Below, in pieces: positions 7,344-12,228 of a stretch of DNA of 12,228 nt. Position 1 is the stretch's first letter, and every line of letters begins with the position of its first letter. Both the position numbers and the translations under genes were made by a program. Source of the stretch: CAG-882 sp050874385 (GTDB taxonomy: Bacteria; Bacillota; Clostridia; Lachnospirales; Lachnospiraceae); contig JBNMKO010000095.1 in NCBI GenBank assembly GCA_050874385.1, positions 1-12,228 of the forward strand, written 5' to 3'. The notes beneath the pieces are model-generated. The model saw only the letters and a list, made by a program, of their open reading frames with translations, was not told the origin of the DNA and ran no database searches.

Positions 7344-7349
7344 TATAAT
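7344..7349 (+). promoter_or_regulatory. Candidate -10 box for the small coiled-coil gene
   Basis: A perfect TATAAT lies 45 nt before the chosen start codon. No acceptable -35 is found at 16-18 bp; the best is TTGTGG (7316-7321) at 22 bp. The promoter is therefore suggested by position and the -10 only. Confidence 0.3.
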
Positions 7350-7394
7350 ATATGTAAGTAAGTATTACACATATGCTGTATGGAGGTAATGGAC

Positions 7395-7634
7395 ATGGCA
7401 AGAGGACCAAGAAAGAGTCTTGACGACAAAATCAGGGAGAAAAGAGAGATTATTGATGCTTTAAAGACGAGAATAAAGTCTGAGCAGGTGGAGCTTGATG
7501 AGCTCCTAAAGGAAAAACAGGATAAGGAGATTGCCGAGATTGGAAATCTTCTGAGGGACAGCAGTCTCACAACGGAGGATGCCAAAAAGATAATTGAGGC
7601 ATATATTTCAAGCGGAGCAAAGCAGACGGCATAA
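7395..7634 (+). CDS. Small coiled-coil protein of unknown function, 79 aa
   Basis: The start is set at ATG 7395 because GGAGG at 7382-7386 gives an 8-nt spacer; the ATG at 7389 would leave 2 nt and the ATG at 7380 precedes the site. The product begins MARGPRKSLDDKI and then has a Lys/Glu-rich heptad-like helix (about 8-45) and a second short helix (LTTEDAKKIIEAYI, about 58-71). There is no signal peptide or membrane segment. The basic, Gly-Pro containing N-terminus followed by a coiled coil would suit a small nucleic-acid-associated or scaffolding protein, but this is inference. I recognise no named family. It is monocistronic: a candidate -10 lies upstream and a strong terminator begins 19 nt after the stop. 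A good ribosome site and terminator make it a real gene. Confidence 0.75.
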   Translation: MARGPRKSLDDKIREKREIIDALKTRIKSEQVELDELLKEKQDKEIAEIGNLLRDSSLTTEDAKKIIEAYISSGAKQTA

Positions 7635-7652
7635 CAACCGTAACAGCTATTA

Positions 7653-7693
7653 AAATAAAAGCAGTACTTATATGGTATTGCTTTTATTTTTTT
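7653..7693 (+). terminator. Strong intrinsic terminator after the small coiled-coil gene
   Basis: A 15-bp stem (7653-7667 with 7675-7689, one G-U wobble) has a 7-nt loop and is followed by a T run reaching 7693. It isolates the small gene from the next transcription unit, which has its own promoter at 7717. Confidence 0.88.
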
Positions 7694-7716
7694 GCCGAAA
7701 CTTAAATTCTATGGGA

Positions 7717-7745
7717 TTGACTTTCAAAAACGAACTGATTAAAAT
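7717..7745 (+). promoter_or_regulatory. Sigma-A promoter of the membrane-protein gene
   Basis: TTGACT (7717-7722) and TAAAAT (7740-7745) match consensus at five of six bases each with an ideal 17-bp spacer. Transcription is predicted to begin near 7752. That is only about six bases before the first in-frame ATG (7758), which bears on the start-codon choice for the gene below. Confidence 0.65.
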
Positions 7746-7757
7746 TATGCTATATTT

Positions 7758-8393
7758 ATGAAGGAAACGGTTGACAGACCTGAAAGAGGAAGTGAAGATT
7801 TGGACATTACAAAACAGGGAAAAAAGAACGATAATAGCAAAGAATTGATTGTAAATGGTTACATGTTCGAGACGGAGGAGGAATATAAGAAGGCTCTCGA
7901 GGAGAAAAAGTCGATAGAGCGTCTTATGAAGAAGGTTGACCTCGACAAGAAGAATGTTGTTGTGGCACTTTACTCGGGCATTGTGACACAGAACACACTT
8001 TCGACTGTGGTGGGGCTTGAGTACCTTTGCAGACTGAGGGATGTGATTATAAATAAGAAGTATGCCAAGGAATCGGAGCTTCCACCTATACAGACGGGAG
8101 CGTTCAAGACGGAAAAGGCGGTTGGCTATAAGCTTACGGATGCGCAGCAGAGGCTTGAGTCCGAGAAGGCGGAGACGCAAAAGTATAAGAACAGGGCGAG
8201 AAATCTTCTTATTTTCAATGTTGTTCTATTTATTGTGATAGGAATTATGATGTATATTGCCACGACAGGCGATAACATAAATATTATAAATTATGAAAAT
8301 AAGCTGGTCGATAAATATGCCTCATGGGAGAGCCAGTTAAGTGAGCGAGAGCAGCGCGTGAGGGAGGCTGAGAAGAGGCTTGGAATAGATTAA
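7758..8393 (+). CDS. Single-pass membrane protein of unknown function
   Basis: The product is up to 211 aa. Residues 29-100 are a compact, soluble-looking helical region (KELIVNGYMFETEEEYKKA, then a Leu/Val-rich segment about 66-98), followed by a charged helix (126-147), one transmembrane helix (149-168, NLLIFNVVLFIVIGIMMYIA) and a C-terminal coiled coil (about 175-208). The basic KYKNRAR before the membrane helix suggests a cytoplasmic N-terminus and an exported C-terminus. I recognise no named family; similar GYMF-type domains occur in hypothetical Lachnospiraceae proteins (from memory). ATG 7758 has no ribosome site and would be nearly leaderless; TTG 7800 (197 aa) has AGAGGAAG 7 nt upstream and may be the true start. 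The gene is followed, with its own promoter, by the two-component genes. Confidence 0.75.
   Translation: MKETVDRPERGSEDLDITKQGKKNDNSKELIVNGYMFETEEEYKKALEEKKSIERLMKKVDLDKKNVVVALYSGIVTQNTLSTVVGLEYLCRLRDVIINKKYAKESELPPIQTGAFKTEKAVGYKLTDAQQRLESEKAETQKYKNRARNLLIFNVVLFIVIGIMMYIATTGDNINIINYENKLVDKYASWESQLSEREQRVREAEKRLGID
7785..7802 (+). promoter_or_regulatory. Ribosome binding site pointing to a TTG start at 7800
   Basis: AGAGGAAG (7785-7792) lies 7 nt before an in-frame TTG (7800-7802). Residues 1-14 of the ATG form are polar and low in complexity, so losing them would not damage a domain. Together with the predicted transcription start near 7752, this favours TTG 7800 with a leader of about 48 nt. 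Confidence 0.45.
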
Positions 8394-8420
8394 GCATTTC
8401 ACAATGTTGACACATATATC

Positions 8421-8429
8421 TGGTATAGT
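8421..8429 (+). promoter_or_regulatory. Extended -10 promoter for the two-component operon
   Basis: TGG-TATAGT (8421-8429) fits an extended -10 element. A perfect TTGACA (8407-8412) lies too close (11 bp) to serve it and too far (21 bp) from TAAAAT at 8434-8439. No hairpin terminator is seen after the preceding gene, so partial read-through into the regulator is possible. Confidence 0.35.
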
Positions 8430-8462
8430 TTTTTAAAATTGATGGCGACGGAGGAAAATATT

Positions 8463-9134
8463 ATGGATAAACTTAAAATTCTTGTGGTTGATGATGAGAG
8501 CCGTATGCGCAAGCTTGTGAAGGATTTTTTGGTAAAGAAGGATTTTGATGTTGTTGAGGCGGAGGACGGTGAGCAGGCGATAGATGTCTTTTATGCTGAC
8601 AAAAATATATCTCTTATTATTCTGGATGTGATGATGCCTAAGATGAACGGGTACGAGGTGTGCAGAACGATAAGGAAGGACTCAAAAGTTCCTATTATCA
8701 TGCTCACGGCAAAATCGGAGGAGCAGGACGAGCTTGCCGGCTTTAACCTCGGAGTTGATGAGTACATTTCAAAGCCGTTCAGCCCTAAGATACTTGTGGC
8801 AAGGGTCGAGGCGATACTCAGAAGAACCAATGCTCTGAGCGATGACAAGCTTGAGTATGAGGGAATTGAGATTGACAAGATGGCTCATTCCGTAAAAATA
8901 GATGGTCAGGAGATTGAACTCAGCTATAAGGAATTTGAGCTGTTGAATTACTTTGTTGAGAACAAGGGAATAGCCCTGTCGCGCGAGAAGATACTTAATA
9001 ATGTATGGAACTATGACTATTTTGGCGATGCAAGAACTATAGATACGCATGTAAAAAAGCTGCGCAGCAAGATGGGCGAAAAGGGCGACTACATAAAGAC
9101 TGTGTGGGGATTGGGGTATAAGTTCGAGAAATGA
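8463..9134 (+). CDS. OmpR/PhoB-family response regulator
   Basis: The product is 223 aa, the standard size. The receiver domain (1-120) has the acidic pocket D10/D11, phospho-acceptor D55 (LIILDVMMPKMNGYE), T82 and K104 (ISKPFSPK). The C-terminal winged helix (about 130-222) contains ELSYKEFELLNYF, the recognition-helix region DARTIDTHVKKLRSKM and the terminal WGLGYKFE hairpin. It is expected to bind direct repeats upstream of target promoters once phosphorylated by the kinase encoded next. Start ATG 8463 is chosen because GGAGG at 8450-8454 is correctly placed; the upstream in-frame ATG at 8442 overlaps that site. The stop overlaps the kinase start by ATGA, indicating translational coupling. 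Targets are unknown; the lipoprotein gene downstream is a reasonable candidate. Confidence 0.95.
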   Translation: MDKLKILVVDDESRMRKLVKDFLVKKDFDVVEAEDGEQAIDVFYADKNISLIILDVMMPKMNGYEVCRTIRKDSKVPIIMLTAKSEEQDELAGFNLGVDEYISKPFSPKILVARVEAILRRTNALSDDKLEYEGIEIDKMAHSVKIDGQEIELSYKEFELLNYFVENKGIALSREKILNNVWNYDYFGDARTIDTHVKKLRSKMGEKGDYIKTVWGLGYKFEK

Positions 9135-10627
9135 AACATTCAATCAGACTAAAGCTTTCAATAATAATAATGTCGCTTGTGGCAGGAATTGTTGTTTTTT
9201 GCTGTGTTTTTAATGCAGTTTTTCTGGAAAAATATTACATAAGGCAGCAGCAGAAAGCACTGCTTCAGGCATTTGACCGGGTTCGGGAGGTTATAGACGG
9301 TGCTGACATAGACCAAAACGAGCTTGGCGAGGTCATGTACGATATCAGCACGGCAAGAAATATGACTGCATTGGTAGTTGATTCTAACTTTGAGAAGGTG
9401 TACAGTCTCAAGGCAGATATAGATAAGACTAAGAGATGGCTTCAGGACTACTATTTTTCACAGTCACCCAAGGAGAGCGATGTGATATCGAAGGGGGATA
9501 ACTATGTGATACAGACCTCCTACAATATATATGATGGACAGTCCTATCTTGAGATAATCGGCAATGATGACGATTATATGTACAATATAATTATTCAGGT
9601 TCCTCTTGAGAGTATAAGCAAAAATGTGGGAATATCCAATCGTTTCTTTATAATAGTAGGTGTAATTGGCATGCTTTTGGGTGGAATAATAGCCTTTTTT
9701 GTGGCTGGACAGTTCACAAGACCTATAAAAAAGTTGTCGCTCACAGCCGAAGCCATGGCAAAAATGGATTTCGATGTGAAGTATGAGTCGAAGGATAAGG
9801 GCGAGATAGGCATGCTTGGCGACAGCATAAATAAGATGTCCGACAATCTCAAACATTACATATCAGACCTTAAAGCTGCCAATATAGAGCTTCAAAAGGA
9901 TATCGACAAAAAAGAAGAGATTGATAAGATGAGAAAGGATTTCATCTCCAACGTGTCGCATGAGCTAAAGACCCCGATAGCGCTTATACAGGGGTACGCG
10001 GAAGGGCTTAGGGACGGAATTACGGATGACCCTGAGAGCATGGAGTTTTACTGTGATGTCATTGTCGACGAGGCTGGCAAGATGAATAATATGGTAAAGC
10101 AGCTTCTCACCCTCAATCAGCTTGAATCCGGAAACGACCCGCTTGCCATAGAACGCTTTGACATTGCAAAGCATATAGGCGAGATTGCGCGCACAAATAA
10201 AATAAGGGCGCAGCAAAAAAATGCCGAGATAGTGTATCAGTACGAAAATCCTGTGTATGTTTGGGCTGACCAGTTTAAGATTGAGGAAGTTATAACTAAC
10301 TATATCAGCAATGCAATCAATCATGTTGAGAGTGTCAGTGATGAAAAAGCATGTATAAAACTTTGGCTTGAGTATATTGACTCTCAGCAAAAGAAGGTGA
10401 GAATACATGTGTTTAACACGGGTAAGCATATTCCGGACAATGATATAGACAAGATATGGGACAAGTTTTACAAGGTCGACAAGGCGAGAACAAGGGAGTA
10501 TGGCGGAAGCGGAGTAGGTCTGTCGATAGTCAAGGCTATAATGGACTCACATGGACAGAGCTTTGGAGCAGCCAATGTGGAAAATGGAGTGGATTTCTGG
10601 TTTGAATTAGATTGCGAAAACGCGTAG
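9131..10627 (+). CDS. Membrane sensor histidine kinase
   Basis: The product is 498 aa. TM1 is at about 9-32, an extracytoplasmic sensor region of about 138 residues spans 33-170, TM2 is at about 171-193 and a HAMP domain covers 194-246. A short coiled linker leads to HisKA with phospho-acceptor H277 (NVSHELKTPIALIQGYAEGL). The ATPase domain shows N box N390/N394 (ITNYISNAINH), FNTGKHIPD (428-436), F box DKFYKVD and G2 box GGSGVGLSI (458-466). All residues needed for autophosphorylation are present. The sensor region has no recognisable ligand motif; it could be a Cache- or PAS-like fold. ATG 9131 overlaps the regulator stop, so the two are coupled. The partner is the upstream OmpR-type regulator. 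The signal is unknown; cell-envelope stress or a secreted ligand are only possibilities. Confidence 0.95.
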   Translation: MKHSIRLKLSIIIMSLVAGIVVFCCVFNAVFLEKYYIRQQQKALLQAFDRVREVIDGADIDQNELGEVMYDISTARNMTALVVDSNFEKVYSLKADIDKTKRWLQDYYFSQSPKESDVISKGDNYVIQTSYNIYDGQSYLEIIGNDDDYMYNIIIQVPLESISKNVGISNRFFIIVGVIGMLLGGIIAFFVAGQFTRPIKKLSLTAEAMAKMDFDVKYESKDKGEIGMLGDSINKMSDNLKHYISDLKAANIELQKDIDKKEEIDKMRKDFISNVSHELKTPIALIQGYAEGLRDGITDDPESMEFYCDVIVDEAGKMNNMVKQLLTLNQLESGNDPLAIERFDIAKHIGEIARTNKIRAQQKNAEIVYQYENPVYVWADQFKIEEVITNYISNAINHVESVSDEKACIKLWLEYIDSQQKKVRIHVFNTGKHIPDNDIDKIWDKFYKVDKARTREYGGSGVGLSIVKAIMDSHGQSFGAANVENGVDFWFELDCENA

Positions 10628-10640
10628 AAAATGATATAAT
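10612..10640 (+). promoter_or_regulatory. Promoter for the lipoprotein gene, partly inside the kinase gene
   Basis: TTGCGA (10612-10617) and a perfect TATAAT (10635-10640) are 17 bp apart, and the -10 is extended (TGA-TATAAT from 10632). The -35 lies in the last codons of the kinase gene. The leader before the lipoprotein ATG would be about 104 nt. A second -10-like TATAAA is at 10696-10701 without a clear -35. Confidence 0.6.
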
Positions 10641-10750
10641 AATTTGGAGCTTGATTTTTTATGGTGCAATTATAGTCACTTTTGGCTTTACTTATTATAA
10701 AATGGGGGCAGTGGAAAGACTAGCCTTAATTATAGAAATGAGGATGATTT

Positions 10751-11440
10751 ATGAAGAAACATTCAATTTGTGGCATGGCTGCCATGTCTGCTATGTGCGT
10801 TTTTCTTATGACCGGATGCAGCGGAGACCAGATAACTATAAATAATGAGCAGAATGACATTATAGCTAATTATGCGGCGCGCGTTATTGTCAAATCTACA
10901 AAGGTGGATTTTACATATACTCCTGATATCAAAGAGCCGCAGAAGGGTGCGTCGGATGACAATATACAGGAGACAGAGACGGATGCCGACGGCAATGTTA
11001 TAGAAGTAAAACATGACTATTCGTCATTTTCTGACTATCTCAATGTCAAGGGAATTGAGATTTCATACAAGGATTGTGTGGTGGCGGACGAATATCCTAA
11101 CGACGATGACACATTGTTCGTTGTGGAGGCTGAACCTGGCGAAAAGCTTGTTGCTGTGGAATATTCTCTCACAAATACTACAGACAGTGATATAAGCTAC
11201 TCCATTCCTGATAATGGGCTTGTTTTTAGACTTAGGGTCAATGACTCTAAGTCGGTTATGAGTTTTAAGACGCTGTTGTTCAACGATTTCAGCAATATGA
11301 AGAATTTTGTCATCGGAGCCGGGGAGACAAGGACGGCTGTTATCGTATTCCAGGTTGATGAGTCGGATGCACAGAACTTGTCAACCATCGACGTAAGATA
11401 TGGCGAGGGCGGAAGCTCCATGCCGAAGGAGACAAGATAG
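10751..11440 (+). CDS. Putative lipoprotein with Ig-like beta-sandwich domain
   Basis: The product is 229 aa. The N-terminus is a lipoprotein signal peptide: MKKHSI, a hydrophobic core, and lipobox FLMTGC with acyl-acceptor C23. The -3 position is Met rather than the usual Leu. Residues 34-58 form a helix (NDIIANYAARVIVK), 60-90 is an acidic, probably disordered linker, and about 100-217 looks like an all-beta domain with alternating hydrophobics (KLVAVEYSLTNTT, and RTAVIVFQVDESD near the end), in the style of DUF4352-type Ig-like lipoprotein domains. It would sit on the outer face of the membrane. ATG 10751 has GAGGA at 10740-10744. It lies 123 bp after the kinase gene with its own promoter but the same orientation, so it may be an accessory or target of the two-component system. 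The exact family is not identified. Confidence 0.85.
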   Translation: MKKHSICGMAAMSAMCVFLMTGCSGDQITINNEQNDIIANYAARVIVKSTKVDFTYTPDIKEPQKGASDDNIQETETDADGNVIEVKHDYSSFSDYLNVKGIEISYKDCVVADEYPNDDDTLFVVEAEPGEKLVAVEYSLTNTTDSDISYSIPDNGLVFRLRVNDSKSVMSFKTLLFNDFSNMKNFVIGAGETRTAVIVFQVDESDAQNLSTIDVRYGEGGSSMPKETR

Positions 11441-11572
11441 GGATTATGCAGCTTGTATAAATAAAAAGACAGTATTCAAAGGTATGAAAATGCTGTGTGA
11501 TTATTGCAAAATGTCATAATTCTGAGTTTGTATGGCAAGCTGTGGAGCGTAGTAAAAAGAATAAGGACAGTT

Positions 11573-11664
11573 AAAAAGATTGATATGAGCTGTGATGTAT
11601 TTTTATGTTACTGTACTTTTTGTACTGCAATGTGGGAAGTGCAGAGGCTCATATCAGTCTTTTT
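11573..11664 (+). terminator. Long-stem terminator with structured 56-nt loop
   Basis: An 18-bp stem (11573-11590 with 11647-11664, one wobble pair) ends in a T run and is bounded on the other side by an A run, so it could also work on the minus strand. The 56-nt loop contains further pairing: GTAC-TTTTT-GTAC (11613-11625) and CTGCA/TGCAG (11625-11629 with 11640-11644). It ends the lipoprotein transcript 133 nt after the stop codon. The stretch 11441-11572 holds no gene; a 7-bp inverted repeat (11449-11455 with 11536-11542) brackets it. Confidence 0.75.
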
Positions 11665-11683
11665 ATTTTGGTAGATAATTGTT

Positions 11684-11870
11684 TGGGCATATTAAATAAT
11701 AAATGAGATAAAATACCTGGTGAGATACCAAATAAGGTAATAGGCTGGGTATTATTAGATGAAATGTTGATACAATACCCAATAATAGTGTAGGTAGGCA
11801 TAGTGGACTGGGTATTGATAAAGAAATTACTAATAAAATACCCACAATCATACCAAAAAAACATATTTAT
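11684..11870. repeat. Three diverged tandem repeats of 62-63 bp with hairpin arms
   Basis: TGGGTATT occurs at 11746-11753 and again 63 bp later at 11809-11816; its complement AATACCCA occurs at 11774-11781 and 63 bp later at 11837-11844. Each unit can therefore form an 8-bp stem with a 20-nt loop. A more diverged unit precedes them (TGGGCAT at 11684, AATACCT at 11712). By hand, units two and three match at about 26 of the first 36 positions. No open reading frame with a ribosome site crosses the array. Confidence 0.55.
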
Positions 11871-11874
11871 GTGT

Positions 11875-11933
11875 GCATATATGTATATGCAAGTTGCGTA
11901 TGGGTATAACAGGCATAAATAGGTTTGTTATAC
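11875..11933. repeat. Two inverted repeats downstream of the tandem array
   Basis: GCATATA-TG-TATATGC (11875-11890) is a perfect dyad with a 2-nt centre. GTATAACA (11904-11911) and TGTTATAC (11926-11933) form a second 8-bp inverted repeat with a 14-nt spacer. They lie about 100-150 bp upstream of the first promoter of the right-edge operon, where regulator sites could be placed, but AT-rich DNA makes such dyads fairly likely by chance. Confidence 0.4.
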
Positions 11934-12029
11934 TAAGCTTGCTAAATCATAAAAACATATTTTCTTAAAAATCAGAAAATTCAAACAATTTCTGCAAAAA
12001 ACGCAAGAAAACTTATTTTAAATTTCCCC

Positions 12030-12058
12030 TTTACAAATCTGAATTAATGTGCTACTAT
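12030..12058 (+). promoter_or_regulatory. Strong promoter P1 of the right-edge operon
   Basis: TTTACA (12030-12035) and TACTAT (12053-12058) are exactly 17 bp apart. About 80 bp of A- and T-tract DNA (11945-12025) lies upstream, resembling an UP element. Transcription would start near 12065. Confidence 0.6.
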
Positions 12059-12064
12059 AAACAA

Positions 12065-12106
12065 GCCTTGAAACACAAGGCATCGGACGGACGAGAGAAA
12101 GTCCGA
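12065..12106 (+). other. Two hairpins at the 5' end of the P1 transcript
   Basis: GCCTTG-AAACA-CAAGGC (12065-12081) is a 6-bp stem starting at the predicted P1 start. TCGGAC (12083-12088) pairs with GTCCGA (12101-12106) around a 12-nt purine-rich loop. These GC-containing stems stand out from AT-rich surroundings and suggest a structured leader RNA. Confidence 0.5.
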
Positions 12107-12156
12107 GTAAATTGTAAACAGTTTTTAGAAAAAAGAAAAAATTCTTAAAAAAACTG

Positions 12157-12185
12157 TTGACAAACCTCTGAGAACATGTTAATAT
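12157..12185 (+). promoter_or_regulatory. Strong promoter P2 of the right-edge operon
   Basis: A perfect TTGACA (12157-12162) is followed 17 bp later by TAATAT (12180-12185). The 40 bp upstream are almost pure A/T with A tracts, as in UP elements of rRNA promoters. Transcription would start near 12192. Confidence 0.65.
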
Positions 12186-12228
12186 ATAACACGTCCTCGC
12201 GAGAGGAAAGCGAAGTCAAGAAAAATAA
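12186..12228 (+). other. Start of a leader RNA, possibly of an rRNA operon
   Basis: Just after the predicted P2 start, TCCTC-GCGA-GAGGA (12194-12207) forms a short GC-rich hairpin, and no start codon or ribosome site follows before the window ends. Tandem strong promoters with A/T-rich upstream DNA and an untranslated structured leader are typical of rRNA operons. The identity is inferred because the transcribed product lies outside the window. Confidence 0.35.

Noticed and set aside
10612..10845. 77-codon open frame with a hydrophobic N-terminal half between the kinase and lipoprotein genes
   Set aside because: It overlaps both real genes in another frame, has no ribosome site, and its C-terminal part is only an alternative reading of the lipoprotein signal peptide region.
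11649..11864. Minus-strand open frames of 71 and 62 codons
   Set aside because: They run through the tandem repeat array and terminator stem, have no ribosome site, and their sequence is a by-product of AT-rich repeats.
11684..11870. CRISPR-like array
   Set aside because: The repeats are diverged, only three units are present, there are no constant spacers of 30-40 bp between identical repeats, and no cas genes are seen.
1..12228. tRNA genes or insertion sequences
   Set aside because: No T-arm GTTCGAATC-type motif in a non-coding stretch and no transposase-like reading frame were found on either strand.

Overview
The window looks like chromosomal DNA of a low-to-moderate GC Firmicute, most probably a gut or rumen Lachnospiraceae. 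This is inferred from AGA/AGG and ATA codon use, GGAGG-type ribosome binding sites, canonical sigma-A promoters, and the style of the GPH transporter, DegV, ABC-F, two-component and lipoprotein genes. Nothing in it marks a phage, plasmid or insertion sequence; it reads as core or lineage-specific chromosome.

Layout. Positions 1-273 hold the 3' end of an HD-domain hydrolase gene. It converges on a minus-strand GPH-family sugar/cation symporter gene (528-2006), and a bidirectional terminator (341-404) lies between them. A 350-bp divergent promoter region separates the transporter from a plus-strand pair: an ABC-F translation-factor ATPase (2364-4181) and, 12 nt later, a protein with the fold signature of isoamylase/GlgX debranching enzymes (4194-6137). 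That second protein has lost nearly all GH13 catalytic residues and is probably a pseudoenzyme. A DegV fatty-acid-binding protein follows (6253-7128). Its stop codon lies inside a striking 105-nt element that folds as a three-way junction (7126-7230).

The second half holds a 79-aa coiled-coil protein of unknown function (7395-7634) with a strong terminator, and a single-pass membrane protein of unknown function (7758-8393) whose start codon is ambiguous. Next comes an OmpR-type response regulator (8463-9134) overlapping its sensor kinase (9131-10627) by ATGA, then a lipoprotein (10751-11440) with its own promoter inside the kinase gene. Regulator, kinase and lipoprotein plausibly form one envelope-sensing module.

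The last 788 bp hold no credible gene. They contain a long-stem terminator with a 56-nt structured loop (11573-11664), a diverged array of three 62-63 bp repeats (11684-11870), two further inverted repeats, and two tandem strong promoters (12030-12058 and 12157-12185) with A/T-rich upstream tracts. These read out of the right edge and have the style of a stable-RNA (rRNA) operon leader.

The most noteworthy items are the catalytically dead GlgX-like protein co-transcribed with an ABC-F ATPase, the three-way-junction element after degV, and the three-unit hairpin repeat array.
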